64,000 bases of DNA from Brachybacterium fresconis (GTDB taxonomy: Bacteria; Actinomycetota; Actinomycetes; Actinomycetales; Dermabacteraceae). Under the pieces are notes generated by a model. It saw nothing but the letters and a program-made list of their open reading frames with translations, was not told the DNA's origin and made no database searches. Positions 33,284 through 41,702 of this stretch are shown piece by piece (the stretch's first letter is position 1; every line of letters begins with the position of its first letter). Both the position numbers and the translations under genes were made by a program. Location of the stretch: assembly GCF_017876515.1 (NCBI RefSeq), contig NZ_JAGIOC010000001.1, forward strand, positions 3,782,001 through 3,846,000, read 5' to 3'.

Positions 33284-35926
33284 ATGGCTACCGGTGAGCA
33301 CAAGGTCGAGGTCGACGGTCACACGCTGAAGCTCTCGAACCTCGAGAAGGTCTTCTACCCGTCCACGGGGACGACCAAGGGCGAGGTGATCGACTACTAC
33401 CGCCGGATCGCTCCGGTGATGATCCCGCAGGCCACCCGGCGCCCCGCGACGCGGAAGCGCTGGGTGGACGGTGTGAGCACGGAGACGAAGCCCGGCACGG
33501 TCTTCTTCCGCAAGGACCTCGAGGACCACGCCCCGGACTGGGTCCCCCGCGCGGACATCGAGCACAGCGACGGCACCTCGACCTACCCCTTGGTCGACGA
33601 GACGGCGGTGCTGGTCTGGCTCGCCCAGCTGGCCGCCCTGGAGATGCACACCCCGCAGTGGCGGTTCGACGACGGCGGCGGGGAGACGAATCCCGACCGG
33701 CTGGTCCTCGACCTCGACCCGGGTGACGGCGCCGGCCTGGCGGACTGCGCCCGGGTCGCGCAGTGGTGCCGGGAGATCCTCACGGACATGGACTTGGAGT
33801 CCTACCCGGTGACGTCCGGTTCGAAGGGGATCCACCTGTACGCCCCGCTGGACGGGACCAGCACCGCTGACGAGGTCGACGAGGTCGCGCACGAGCTGGC
33901 GCGAGCACTCGAGCAGGATCATCCCGATCAGGTGGTCAGCGACATGAAGAAGTCGCTGCGCGCCGGCAAGGTTCTGGTGGACTGGTCCCAGAACAACGGC
34001 CACAAGACCACCGTGTCCCCCTACTCCCTGCGCGGCCGCCTGCGCCCGACCGTCGCCGCTCCGCGCACCTGGGAGGAGATCGAGGACCCGGACCTCGCCC
34101 ACCTCGAGTACGAGCAGGTGCTCGAGCGGATCGAGGACGGGCAGGATCCGATCGCCCCGCTCGGCGCGGACCCGAGCAGCTCCTCGGGGCGCTCCGGCAG
34201 CTCCGGGGCCTCCGACAGCTCCGGCTCCACCAGCAGGTCGGGCTCCGGCGACCAGGAGCAGGGCGTGTCGGCCGACCGGGCCCGCGACCGGCTCGAGGTC
34301 TACCGCTCCAAGCGCGATCCCGAGAAGACCCCCGAGCCGGTGCCGGAGCCCGACGGGCCGGCGGCCCAGGACGCCCGTGAGGCCCTGGATGCCCGGGCGC
34401 CGATGTTCGTCATCCAGGAGCATCACGCCTCCTCCCTGCACTGGGATGTCCGTCTCGAGCACGACGGGGTGCTGGTCTCCTGGGCCGTGCCCAAGGGGCC
34501 CCCGCTCGAGGTGGACGTGAACCGTCTCGCCGTGCAGACCGAGGATCACCCCCTCGACTACGGCACCTTCGAGGGCACCATCCCTCGCGATGAGTACGGC
34601 GGCGGCGACGTGACGATCTGGGACACCGGCACGATCGAGATCGAGAAGTGGCGCGAGGGCGAGGAGGTGATCGCCGTCTGCCACGGTCGCGAGGACGGAG
34701 GGCTGGGCGGGGAGCCGCGCCGCTACGCGTTCCTCCACACGGGCGGCATGGGTGGGAAGCAGAAGTCCGCCGCCGCGAAGGAGAAGGCCGCCTCGAACTG
34801 GCTGCTGCACCTCATGAAGGACCAGCCCGACAAGAAGGACCAGCCCGACATGAAGGACCAGCCCGACCGGGAGGCGGGGGAGGAGGAGAGCGAGCATTCG
34901 TCCGCGGCCGGGAAGGCGGCGCCCACCGCCTCCGCGCCCCGCGAGATGGGAGAGCCGATCACCCCCATGCTCGCCACCCTCGGCAGCCGGGACGACATCC
35001 GCGACCAGCACGAATGGGCCTTCGAGATGAAGTGGGACGGCGTGCGCGTGATCGCCACCGTCACGTCCGACGCCGTCCGCCTGACCAGCCGCGGCGGCAA
35101 GGACATGACCGCCACCTTCCCCGAGCTCGCCGAGCTGGCCGAGGCGGTCGACCCGGACGTCCTGGCCGCCGGGGAGACCGTGCTGGACGGGGAGATCGTG
35201 GCGCTGGACGGCAAGGACCGGCCCTCCTTCTCGCGTCTTCAGCAGCGCCTCGGCCTCACCCGTGAGCGGGACGTCGAGCGGGCCCGGAAGGACGTCGCGG
35301 CCCACGTGATGGTCTTCGACCTGCTGGTCCGCGGCGGCGACTCCCTGCTGCGCACCCCGTACCGACAGCGGCGCGAGGCGCTGTTCGAGACGGTGAGCGC
35401 GAGCGAGCACGTCCAGCTGCCGCACGCCGACCACGGGGACGTCGACCACGCGGTCGAGCTCTCCCAGCGGCTGCAGCTCGAAGGGGTGATGGCGAAGAAG
35501 GAGCAGAGCACCTACCGGCCCGGGAAGCGCGCCCGCACCTGGATCAAGCTCAAGAACGCCCGCCACCAGGAGGTCGTCGTCATCGGATGGCGTCGCGGCA
35601 AGGGCGAGCGCTCCGGCACCCTCGGCTCGCTGCTGCTGGCCGTGCCGGACGGGGACGGGACGCTGCGCTACGCGGGCCGCGTCGGCACCGGATTCAGCGA
35701 GCAGGACCTCGAGGACATCGCCCGCACGCTGCGCTCTCGATCCCGCAGGACCCCGCCGGTGGACGACGTCCCCCGGGCGGATTCCCGCGACGCCGAATGG
35801 GTCCGCGCCGATCTCGTCGGCGAGGTCCAGCACACCGAACGGACCGACGACGGCCGCTTGCGTCACCCGGTCTGGCGCGGCTGGCGTCGGGACAAGACCG
35901 CCGACGAGGTGCGCTGGGAGGACTGA
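33284..35926 (+). CDS. ligD: Multifunctional DNA ligase LigD (polymerase, phosphoesterase, ligase)
   Basis: The 880-residue protein has all three end-joining activities. Residues 1-290 are the primase-type polymerase (LSNLEKVFYP, LVLDLDPGDG with the metal-binding Asp pair near 144, VTSGSKGIHLY). Residues about 370-530 are the 3'-phosphoesterase (FVIQEHHASSLHWDVRLEHDG quoted in part, with His380-381, and DYGTFEGTIP). Residues about 560-880 are the ATP-dependent ligase, with nucleotidyl Lys583 in EMKWDGVR, then DGEIV and the EGVMAKKE motif. The order polymerase-phosphoesterase-ligase matches the mycobacterial form. Two low-complexity linkers separate the domains (about 295-350 and 510-560). It fills and seals ends held by the divergent Ku. 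Confidence 0.95.
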   Translation: MATGEHKVEVDGHTLKLSNLEKVFYPSTGTTKGEVIDYYRRIAPVMIPQATRRPATRKRWVDGVSTETKPGTVFFRKDLEDHAPDWVPRADIEHSDGTSTYPLVDETAVLVWLAQLAALEMHTPQWRFDDGGGETNPDRLVLDLDPGDGAGLADCARVAQWCREILTDMDLESYPVTSGSKGIHLYAPLDGTSTADEVDEVAHELARALEQDHPDQVVSDMKKSLRAGKVLVDWSQNNGHKTTVSPYSLRGRLRPTVAAPRTWEEIEDPDLAHLEYEQVLERIEDGQDPIAPLGADPSSSSGRSGSSGASDSSGSTSRSGSGDQEQGVSADRARDRLEVYRSKRDPEKTPEPVPEPDGPAAQDAREALDARAPMFVIQEHHASSLHWDVRLEHDGVLVSWAVPKGPPLEVDVNRLAVQTEDHPLDYGTFEGTIPRDEYGGGDVTIWDTGTIEIEKWREGEEVIAVCHGREDGGLGGEPRRYAFLHTGGMGGKQKSAAAKEKAASNWLLHLMKDQPDKKDQPDMKDQPDREAGEEESEHSSAAGKAAPTASAPREMGEPITPMLATLGSRDDIRDQHEWAFEMKWDGVRVIATVTSDAVRLTSRGGKDMTATFPELAELAEAVDPDVLAAGETVLDGEIVALDGKDRPSFSRLQQRLGLTRERDVERARKDVAAHVMVFDLLVRGGDSLLRTPYRQRREALFETVSASEHVQLPHADHGDVDHAVELSQRLQLEGVMAKKEQSTYRPGKRARTWIKLKNARHQEVVVIGWRRGKGERSGTLGSLLLAVPDGDGTLRYAGRVGTGFSEQDLEDIARTLRSRSRRTPPVDDVPRADSRDAEWVRADLVGEVQHTERTDDGRLRHPVWRGWRRDKTADEVRWED
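34814..34867 (+). repeat. 18-base tandem repeat in ligD linker
   Basis: Three 18-base units start at 34814, 34832 and 34850 and share AAGGACCAGCCCGAC; the first codon differs (ATG, AAG, ATG). They encode the six-residue repeat (M/K)KDQPD in the linker between phosphoesterase and ligase domains. Confidence 0.9.
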
Positions 35927-35961
35927 GTCACACCCGGCCCCGACCACCCCGGGGCATGCCG

Positions 35962-36098
35962 TAGTCTTCTCGTAGTCGTTCGCACGATCTCGCCCCGGCG
36001 AGGACCGCGGAAGGCCGCACGGCGCTGGATGCCTCTTTCGGAGGCGACCGACGACGGTCGCGCAGAACACCCTACGAAACCGAGTATTCATCACCTCC
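35962..36098 (+). promoter_or_regulatory. Structured leader upstream of the cold-shock gene, with 16S 3'-end mimic
   Basis: After a TAGTCT hexamer at 35962, the next 100 bases fold as four small hairpins in a row: CTCGC-CCCG-GCGAG (35989-36002), GCGG-AAGG-CCGC (36007-36018), GCCTC-TTTCG-GAGGC (36031-36045) and GACC-(GACGAC)-GGTC (36046-36059). At 36090-36100 the bases ATCACCTCCTT equal the 3' end of bacterial 16S rRNA (the anti-Shine-Dalgarno region). Cold-shock mRNAs commonly have long regulatory leaders, so an RNA switch that controls cspA translation is plausible. This is inference from structure by eye. Confidence 0.5.
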
Positions 36099-36461
36099 TT
36101 GGCACTTCCGACGTATGACGACGCATCGACGTCACCCCTCTCGTCCGCGCCGATGACCCCCACCCAGGTCGTCGCAGCGCTCCCCACCCTCTCCTGGCTC
36201 CGAGCCGATGACGACGTCCATGTCGCCACGCTCGCCGGAGAGTTCGCCGGCCATGTCGTCAGCCCTTCCGCTGACGCGCCGGTCCACACGGCCTTCGGGC
36301 CCCATTTCGGCCGCATCGGCGACTTCCTGTCGCTGGATGCGGCTCAGGCGGCCCTCGAGGCCGCACCCGCACGCCCATCACGGGCTGCAACCCATCCGCG
36401 GCGGAGTCGTCGCGGATACCCGGGCCACGAACGTGGTTCACGACAACGAAGGAATATCGCC
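36099..36461 (+). other. Coding-like segment in frame with and upstream of cspA
   Basis: The frame used by cspA is open for 121 codons upstream, from a TTG at 36099 (first ATG 36153). From about 36120 to 36360 the third codon positions are strongly G/C and the translation has a folded-domain look: [21 protein letters not shown] (quoted to 20 as [20 protein letters not shown]), then [20 protein letters not shown]. After about 36365 codon use becomes poor and the frame runs into cspA with no stop. It may be a separate small protein whose stop is lost, an N-terminal extension of the cold-shock protein, or leader RNA. I do not recognise the family. Confidence 0.4.
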
Positions 36462-36665
36462 ATGGCTACTGGCATCGTCAGCTGGTTCAACTCCGACAAG
36501 GGCTACGGCTTCATCGCCCCCGAAGACGGCTCCGCCGATGTGTTCGCGCACTTCAGCGCGATCCAGGGCACCGGTCGTCGCGACCTCGAGGAGAACCAGC
36601 GCGTGGAGTTCGAGACCGAGCAGGGCCCCAAGGGCATGCAGGCTGTGAACATCCGCGGCATCTGA
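36462..36665 (+). CDS. cspA: Cold-shock protein (CspA family)
   Basis: A 67-residue cold-shock-domain protein with both RNA-binding motifs: [15 protein letters not shown] (RNP1, KGYGFI) and DVFAHFSAI (RNP2, VFAHF). [14 protein letters not shown] and the [10 protein letters not shown] end complete the fold. It binds single-stranded RNA and melts structure, acting as an RNA chaperone. GAAGGA lies eight bases before ATG 36462, so this start is the likely main one, even though the frame is open far upstream. Unlike most CspA, RNP1 follows Trp-Phe-Asn-Ser rather than Asn-Ala/Glu. A long structured leader and two hairpins flank it. Confidence 0.95.
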   Translation: MATGIVSWFNSDKGYGFIAPEDGSADVFAHFSAIQGTGRRDLEENQRVEFETEQGPKGMQAVNIRGI

Positions 36666-36673
36666 GACTTCCG

Positions 36674-36690
36674 GCCCCGCCTCGCGGGGC
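36674..36690 (+). terminator. Hairpin just after cspA
   Basis: GCCCCGC-CTC-GCGGGGC forms a perfect seven-base-pair stem nine bases after the cspA stop. There is no T run; it may stabilise the 3' end or help termination. Confidence 0.45.
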
Positions 36691-36704
36691 TCGGTGATGA
36701 CCTC

Positions 36705-36747
36705 GACGCCCGTCGGGTCCGGCATTGCGCCGGGACCGGCGGGCGTC
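36705..36747. terminator. Long hairpin between cspA and the convergent GH78 gene
   Basis: GACGCCCG (36705-36712) pairs with CGGGCGTC (36740-36747); inside, GGTCC pairs with GGACC and GGC with GCC around an ATTGC loop. About 16 pairs in total. It lies between two converging genes, the normal place for a two-way terminator. Confidence 0.6.
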
Positions 36748-36799
36748 GCTCTGTCCCGGGGCGGGTCGCCCGGCCGCGGCGCATCCGGCCACGGCGCCC

Positions 36800-39139
36800 T
36801 CACCAGGTGACGGCGTGCACCCCGGGATCGAGGAGCTGTTCGCTCCCGGGCACCACCACCCGGGCGCGCGTCCCCTCGGGCACGGCCACGGTGAGGGTGG
36901 ACGAGTCGCGGTCCACCTCCACGTCGATCTCGCCGTGGATCGTGGTGCGGGTCAGCTCGATCCGGCCGACGGGGACCTCCGGGTCCGGGGCCACCAGGAA
37001 CTCCCGCCACCCGTCCCGGCCGCGCCGCAGCCCGGCCACGTGCTCATGGATCCACGTCGACGGGGTGCCCATGAAGTAGTGGGAGCACGAGCGCGGGTTC
37101 TCCCACATCTCCATGAACGTGGAGTTGCCGGCCTCCAGCCAGGCGCGCCAGCCCGGCGCCGTCGGGTTCGCGAGCACCCGCAGCGCGAGCGCCCCGTGCC
37201 CGTGGGCGGAGAGCACCGGCAGCAGGTATCGCACGCCGATGTGCCCGCAGTCGTGATGATCCCCGCGCGCTTCGATGTCCTCGACCAGGTGCGCGAGCAC
37301 GGCATCGACCTGCCCGCTCGGCACGATCCCGCGGGCCAGCGGCAGCAGATTGCTGGTCTGGCGGTAGACCGTCGAGCCCGGATCCCGGTACACCCCACGA
37401 TCCGTGTCGAGGAAGACGGTGTTCACCGCCGCTTCGAGCGTCTCGGCGTCCTCACGCAGGCGTCCGGGCGAGGGGAGATCGTCGGGGCGACGCGTCGCCC
37501 CGGCCTCGTCGGCCTCGTCGGGCCCGGCGGGCCGGTCGAGATCGTCGGGTCCGTCGGCCTCATCGAGCAGCTCGATCGCATGGGCGAGCGCCCGCAGGCC
37601 CTGGGCGACGGCCAGGGTGGCGGTCAGGCGCTTGTCCTCAGGAGCCGGACCCGGGCTGCCCGGGGTGAGGTAGTCGCCGAGCACCCCGGAGATGAGCCCG
37701 TCCTCGTCCCGTCGGCCCAGCTCGTAGGTCAGGTAGGCGGCGGCCGCCGCCCCGTGCTCGCGGACCACGTCCGCCTCGCCGTATTCGCTGGCGAGCTCGT
37801 CGAGCAGCACCGGCAGCACCGTGGTCCACTCCGGGGCGGGGGAGAGCTCCTGGTAGCCCCAGTCCGGGTTCGGGGCGATCACCGACAGGGACCCGTCGGG
37901 GCGCTGGCCGTCCGCCTGATCGGCGGCCCACTTGCGCAGCATCCCCCGCAGGTCGAAGCTCGCCGTCATCGCGGCCAGCCCCGTCAGCGCATCCCCGGTC
38001 CAGCCGTTCTTCTCGTGCATCGGGGTGTCGGTGGGGACGTGGTGCATGTTGTTGGCCAGCGAGGCCCGCATCGCCTGGTCGAAACGCTCGAGGTAGCGAT
38101 CGGAGCTGGTCAGCGTGCTCGCGACGGGGAGATCGGCGTGAGCGAGCAGACCGGTGACCTCCAGCTGGTCGAGCGATCCGCCGCGCGCCTCGAGCTCGAC
38201 GTAGCGGAAGCCCTTGTAGCTGAACTGGGGCTCGAAGCGGGGCGCGGCCGACTCCAGACGCACCAGGTCCTCCTGGAAGCGCGCGGCATGGATGTGCTCG
38301 TTGTCGGCGTCGACGCTGCCGTCCTCGCGCAGCTTCTCGCCGTGGACGGCGGAGAACTCCAGCGGTCCCGGCCCCGTCAGCTCGTACCGGCACCAGCCGG
38401 CGATCACCCGCCCCATGTCCAGCACGACGGGCCCGTCCTCGCGGGGAAGCACCCGTGGGGTGAGCTCCTCGCGGACCACCACCGGTTCCTGGACCTGCAG
38501 CTGCATCCGCGGCTCGGGCGCGGCGGTGCCGCGGTGCGCGCCGGACCCGGGACGGTCCACGAGCACCTCGGCCCAGGAGGAGTCGTCGAAGTCGCCGCGC
38601 AGCCACGCCGTCGGATCGGCCCCGCCCGCGGAGCGTCCGCTCCCGACGCCCCCGCCCTCGAAGACCTCGCCCTCGTACATCGAGTCGCGGGAGATGGGGC
38701 CCGGGGCGGTCCGCCAGCCGCTCCCGGTGGTCACGGCGTGCGAGCTGCCGTCGGCCAGTTCGATGCGCAGATGCGCCCAGGCGCGGACCGGGCCCCGCCA
38801 GGGCGCCTGCTCCCAGCGCCAGACGTTCGGGGTCGCCATCGCGTGGAAGCCCCGCCCCAGCGCGATCCCCAGCACGTTCGTGCCTCTCTGCAGCAGCGCG
38901 GCGACGTCCGCCTCGCACACCAGGACCCTGCGCCGGGCGTCGGTCAGGCCCGGATCCAGACGTGTGGACCGGTAGGGCTCGCCGTTGACGAAGGCCCGGA
39001 ACACGCCCAGGCCGGTCACCAGCAGGCGGGCCGACGTCGGCGGCGCGGACAGCTCGAAGCTCGTGCGCAGCAACGGGTTCTGGGGGTCCTCGCCGGGCGC
39101 CGTGATCCAGCGGGCCAGGGTCGGGTCGATATCCGTCAT
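36800..39139 (-). CDS. Alpha-L-rhamnosidase, glycoside hydrolase family 78
   Basis: The 779-residue protein removes terminal L-rhamnose from plant glycosides or polysaccharides. Beta-sandwich domains precede the (alpha/alpha)6 barrel, whose start carries DTPMHEKNGWTGDA, the GH78 catalytic motif with the general acid region. MEMWENPRSCSHYFMG later in the barrel supplies the second acidic residue. N-terminal blocks GRGFHAMATPNVWRWE and DDSSWAEVLV fit the accessory domains. No signal peptide is seen, so it acts on imported oligosaccharides. ATG 39139 follows AGGTGG by six bases; GTG 39142 is an alternative. An acidic insert (DEADGPDDLD type) sits near residues 535-570. No rhamnose transporter or catabolic genes are nearby. 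Confidence 0.9.
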   Translation of the reverse strand: MTDIDPTLARWITAPGEDPQNPLLRTSFELSAPPTSARLLVTGLGVFRAFVNGEPYRSTRLDPGLTDARRRVLVCEADVAALLQRGTNVLGIALGRGFHAMATPNVWRWEQAPWRGPVRAWAHLRIELADGSSHAVTTGSGWRTAPGPISRDSMYEGEVFEGGGVGSGRSAGGADPTAWLRGDFDDSSWAEVLVDRPGSGAHRGTAAPEPRMQLQVQEPVVVREELTPRVLPREDGPVVLDMGRVIAGWCRYELTGPGPLEFSAVHGEKLREDGSVDADNEHIHAARFQEDLVRLESAAPRFEPQFSYKGFRYVELEARGGSLDQLEVTGLLAHADLPVASTLTSSDRYLERFDQAMRASLANNMHHVPTDTPMHEKNGWTGDALTGLAAMTASFDLRGMLRKWAADQADGQRPDGSLSVIAPNPDWGYQELSPAPEWTTVLPVLLDELASEYGEADVVREHGAAAAAYLTYELGRRDEDGLISGVLGDYLTPGSPGPAPEDKRLTATLAVAQGLRALAHAIELLDEADGPDDLDRPAGPDEADEAGATRRPDDLPSPGRLREDAETLEAAVNTVFLDTDRGVYRDPGSTVYRQTSNLLPLARGIVPSGQVDAVLAHLVEDIEARGDHHDCGHIGVRYLLPVLSAHGHGALALRVLANPTAPGWRAWLEAGNSTFMEMWENPRSCSHYFMGTPSTWIHEHVAGLRRGRDGWREFLVAPDPEVPVGRIELTRTTIHGEIDVEVDRDSSTLTVAVPEGTRARVVVPGSEQLLDPGVHAVTW

Positions 39140-39238
39140 CACAGGCCACCTGATTCCTCGGGTCGTCGTCGACGCATCGGGTCAGTGTGACACGCACCAC
39201 GGCGCACATCGGGCAGGCGGGCTCCCAGACGCCGCTGT

Positions 39239-39244
39239 CACCAT
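39239..39244 (+). promoter_or_regulatory. -10-like CACCAT for leaderless start at 39251
   Basis: CACCAT, six bases (GAGCGG), then ATG. No ribosome-binding sequence is visible. Confidence 0.35.
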
Positions 39245-39250
39245 GAGCGG

Positions 39251-39967
39251 ATGGACCTCGAGAACCTCGCCCGGGCGGTGTGGGAGCGCATCGTGCCCTC
39301 GGCCGCGCCGGAGAACGCCTGGTGGGTGCTGACGGCCCTGGCGGCGGCGCTCGCCGTCGTCGTGCTGCCGCCCCTGTGGCACCTGGTGCGCCCGGCGGTG
39401 ACGATCGTGCACGAGCTGGGGCACGCGATCGTCGGCATCCTCGTCGGTCGCCGCTTCACCGGCTTCGTGGTCAGCGCCGACATGTCCGGCCACGCCGTGA
39501 CCGTCGGGCCGCGGCGTGGGTTCGGCCGGATCGTCTCGACCTGGGCGGGCTACCCCGCCCCCGCGATCCTCGGCGCCGTCGGGGTCCAGATCGCCCTGCA
39601 CGGATGGGCGCCCACCGCCCTGTTCGCCGCCGGCGTGGTGCTCGTGATCTCGCTGGTGTTCACCCGCTCCCTGCACACCGTGCTCGCCGTGCTGGCGACC
39701 GCGGTCGCCCTCGGCACCGCCTGGTGGTGGGGCAGCCCGGCGGTGGCCGCCCTGCTCACCCTGGCCGCCTCCGTGTTCGCCCTGTTCGGCGCCTGGCGGC
39801 ACCTGGGAGCGGTGATCACCGGCGGCGGTCGCGGGGACGACCCCGCCCAGCTCGCCCAGCTCACGGGGGTGCCGACGTGGATCTGGCATCTGCTGTACGT
39901 CGCGGTGCTCGCCGCCTGCAGCTGGTGGGCGTGGACCGCGCTGGCCCCGCTGGTGCTCGGCGCCTGA
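39251..39967 (+). CDS. M50-family-like membrane metallopeptidase
   Basis: The 238 residues form a membrane protein with the zinc motif HELGH at about residues 55-59 within VRPAVTIVHELGHAIVG. Two hydrophobic helices precede or include it and several follow (about 100-160 and 205-235). TWAGYPAPAILGA shortly after is typical of M50B-like proteins of actinobacteria. A second zinc ligand of the usual N/D-PG type is not obvious to me, so activity is uncertain. It would cut membrane-embedded or near-membrane peptides if active. No PDZ domain is present. The next gene starts 100 bases on, on the same strand. Confidence 0.78.
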   Translation: MDLENLARAVWERIVPSAAPENAWWVLTALAAALAVVVLPPLWHLVRPAVTIVHELGHAIVGILVGRRFTGFVVSADMSGHAVTVGPRRGFGRIVSTWAGYPAPAILGAVGVQIALHGWAPTALFAAGVVLVISLVFTRSLHTVLAVLATAVALGTAWWWGSPAVAALLTLAASVFALFGAWRHLGAVITGGGRGDDPAQLAQLTGVPTWIWHLLYVAVLAACSWWAWTALAPLVLGA

Positions 39968-40066
39968 GAGCTCCCGCGGCCTTCCGCCCGGTCCGTCGGC
40001 CGCGTGACAGGCGCGCGCTGTCGGCGGATGATCGGAGGCGAGCCCGATCACGGGAGGTGGACCGCC

Positions 40067-41662
40067 GTGGAATGGATGAACGGATTCGCGCTGCTGGATG
40101 CGCAGGACTACACGATCGCGCGCGAGATCATCCAGCGCGGGGTCGCCGCCGTGTTCGTGCTCGCCTTCGCCTCCACGTACCGCCAGTTCCCGGTGCTGCT
40201 GGGGGAGCGGGGGCTGCTGCCCACCCCCGACCACCTCGCCCGCTCGCTCGGCCGCGGTGGACCGAGTCTGTTCCGCTGGCGACGCGTCGGCTACAGCGAC
40301 CGCCTGCTGCGGGGGATGTGCGCGGTCGGGATGCTGCTCGGGGCGTCGGCCGTGATCGGGCTGCCGCAGCAGGGACCGGGGTGGACGACGATCCCCGTGT
40401 TCCTGGCCATGTGGGGCCTGTACCTGTCGATCCACTCCGTCGGCCGCATCTTCTACGGCTACGGCTGGGAGTCGATGCTGCTGGAGTGCGGGTTCATCGT
40501 CGGCTTCCTCGGCTCCCACCAGGTCGCCCCGCCGCTGCTGATCCTGTGGTTCCTGCGCTGGATGCTGCTGCGCCTCGAGTTCGGCGCCGGGATGATCAAG
40601 ATGCGCGGCGACCCCTCCTGGCGGGACCTGACCGCGATGGACCACCACCACGAGACGCAGCCGATGCCGGGCCCGCTCAGCCGCCTCGCGCACCTGCGGC
40701 CGCGCTGGTGGCACCGGATCGAAGTGCTCGGCAGCCACGTCGTCCAGCTGGGGGCGATCTGGCTGGTGCTGCTACCGCAGCCGATCGCCTCGATCGGGGC
40801 CTCGCTGGTGATCCTCACCCAGCTGTTCCTCGTGGTCACCGGCAACTACGCCTGGCTGAACTGGCTGACGATCCTGGTCGCCACCGCGGCGATCAGCGAC
40901 CCCTTCTGGCGGTGGCTGGGCGGTGGCCCGTTCCCGGGCTGGGGCTGGCAGGACCTCCCGGCGACGGACGCGTCGGCGGCCGGGACGGCAGGCTCCCCGC
41001 TGTGGTGGCAGCTGCTGATCCTCGCCGTCGTGGTGTTCCTGGCGGTGCTGAGCTGGAAGCCGCTGCTGAACCTGTTCTCCGCCCACCAGCTGATGAACGC
41101 GAGCTTCAACCGCTTCCACCTGGTCAACGCCTACGGCGCCTTCGGATCCATGACCTCCGGTCGCTACGAGGTGATCATCGAAGGCACCCTGGATCCGGAC
41201 CCGCCCACGGCCGACGAGGTGGCCTGGCACGCCTACGAGTTCCCGGGCAAGCCCGGCGATGTGCGCCGTCGCTCCCGCCAGTTCGCGCCGTACCACCTGC
41301 GGCTGGACTGGCAGATGTGGTTCCTCGCCCTGCGGCCCGGTGCCCAGGACTGGTTCGTGGCGCTGCTGGAGAAGCTCCGCGACGGAGACCCCGGGGTCCG
41401 ACGCCTGCTGCGCAGCGACCCCTTCCACGGCGCCCCGCCCACGGGTCTGCGCGTGCGGTACTTCCGCTACCGCTACGCCACCGCGGCCGAGCGGCGCGAG
41501 AGCGGCCAGTGGTGGATGCGCACCGACCTGGGCGTCATCGCCCGGATGGACCCCGAGCCGGATGCCGAGTCGGATCCCGATCCTGCTGCCGAGCCAGAGC
41601 CAGAGCCAGAGGCCGACCCCGACCGCGAGACGGGCGCCGGGACGGATCCGGACCGCGACTGA
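40067..41662 (+). CDS. Lipase maturation factor family membrane protein
   Basis: From GTG 40067 (GGAGGT eight bases upstream) the protein has 531 residues. It has about eight to ten hydrophobic helices and the family marks QFPVLLGERGLLP, GWESMLLECGFI, LLRLEFGAGMIKMRGDPSW, MDHHHETQPMPGPLS, and the soluble end with EVIIEGT, PGDVRRRSRQFAPYHLRLDW, MWFLAL, and the DPF motif near the end. Eukaryotic LMF1 helps lipases fold in the ER; the role of bacterial homologues is not settled. The last 30 residues are an acidic Pro/Asp/Glu tail. It precedes bioY by 40 bases. Confidence 0.88.
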   Translation: MEWMNGFALLDAQDYTIAREIIQRGVAAVFVLAFASTYRQFPVLLGERGLLPTPDHLARSLGRGGPSLFRWRRVGYSDRLLRGMCAVGMLLGASAVIGLPQQGPGWTTIPVFLAMWGLYLSIHSVGRIFYGYGWESMLLECGFIVGFLGSHQVAPPLLILWFLRWMLLRLEFGAGMIKMRGDPSWRDLTAMDHHHETQPMPGPLSRLAHLRPRWWHRIEVLGSHVVQLGAIWLVLLPQPIASIGASLVILTQLFLVVTGNYAWLNWLTILVATAAISDPFWRWLGGGPFPGWGWQDLPATDASAAGTAGSPLWWQLLILAVVVFLAVLSWKPLLNLFSAHQLMNASFNRFHLVNAYGAFGSMTSGRYEVIIEGTLDPDPPTADEVAWHAYEFPGKPGDVRRRSRQFAPYHLRLDWQMWFLALRPGAQDWFVALLEKLRDGDPGVRRLLRSDPFHGAPPTGLRVRYFRYRYATAAERRESGQWWMRTDLGVIARMDPEPDAESDPDPAAEPEPEPEADPDRETGAGTDPDRD

Positions 41663-41702
41663 TCTACGCTGGTGCTGCCCGTCCCGATCCCCGAGGAGCC
41701 CC

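Noticed and set aside
36090..36100. Fragment of a 16S rRNA gene
   Set aside because: Only 11 bases match the 16S 3' end exactly; the flanks show just loose resemblance, so it is treated as a mimic within a leader, not a gene remnant.
33191..36316. Very long reverse-strand open frame upstream of Ku
   Set aside because: It lies opposite ligD and lacks codon bias of its own; Ku starts at the conserved MRAIWSGEI. High GC gives long open shadow frames.
41662..41702. Biotin-related riboswitch or BirA operator before bioY
   Set aside because: The gap is only 40 bases and shows no palindrome or known pattern.
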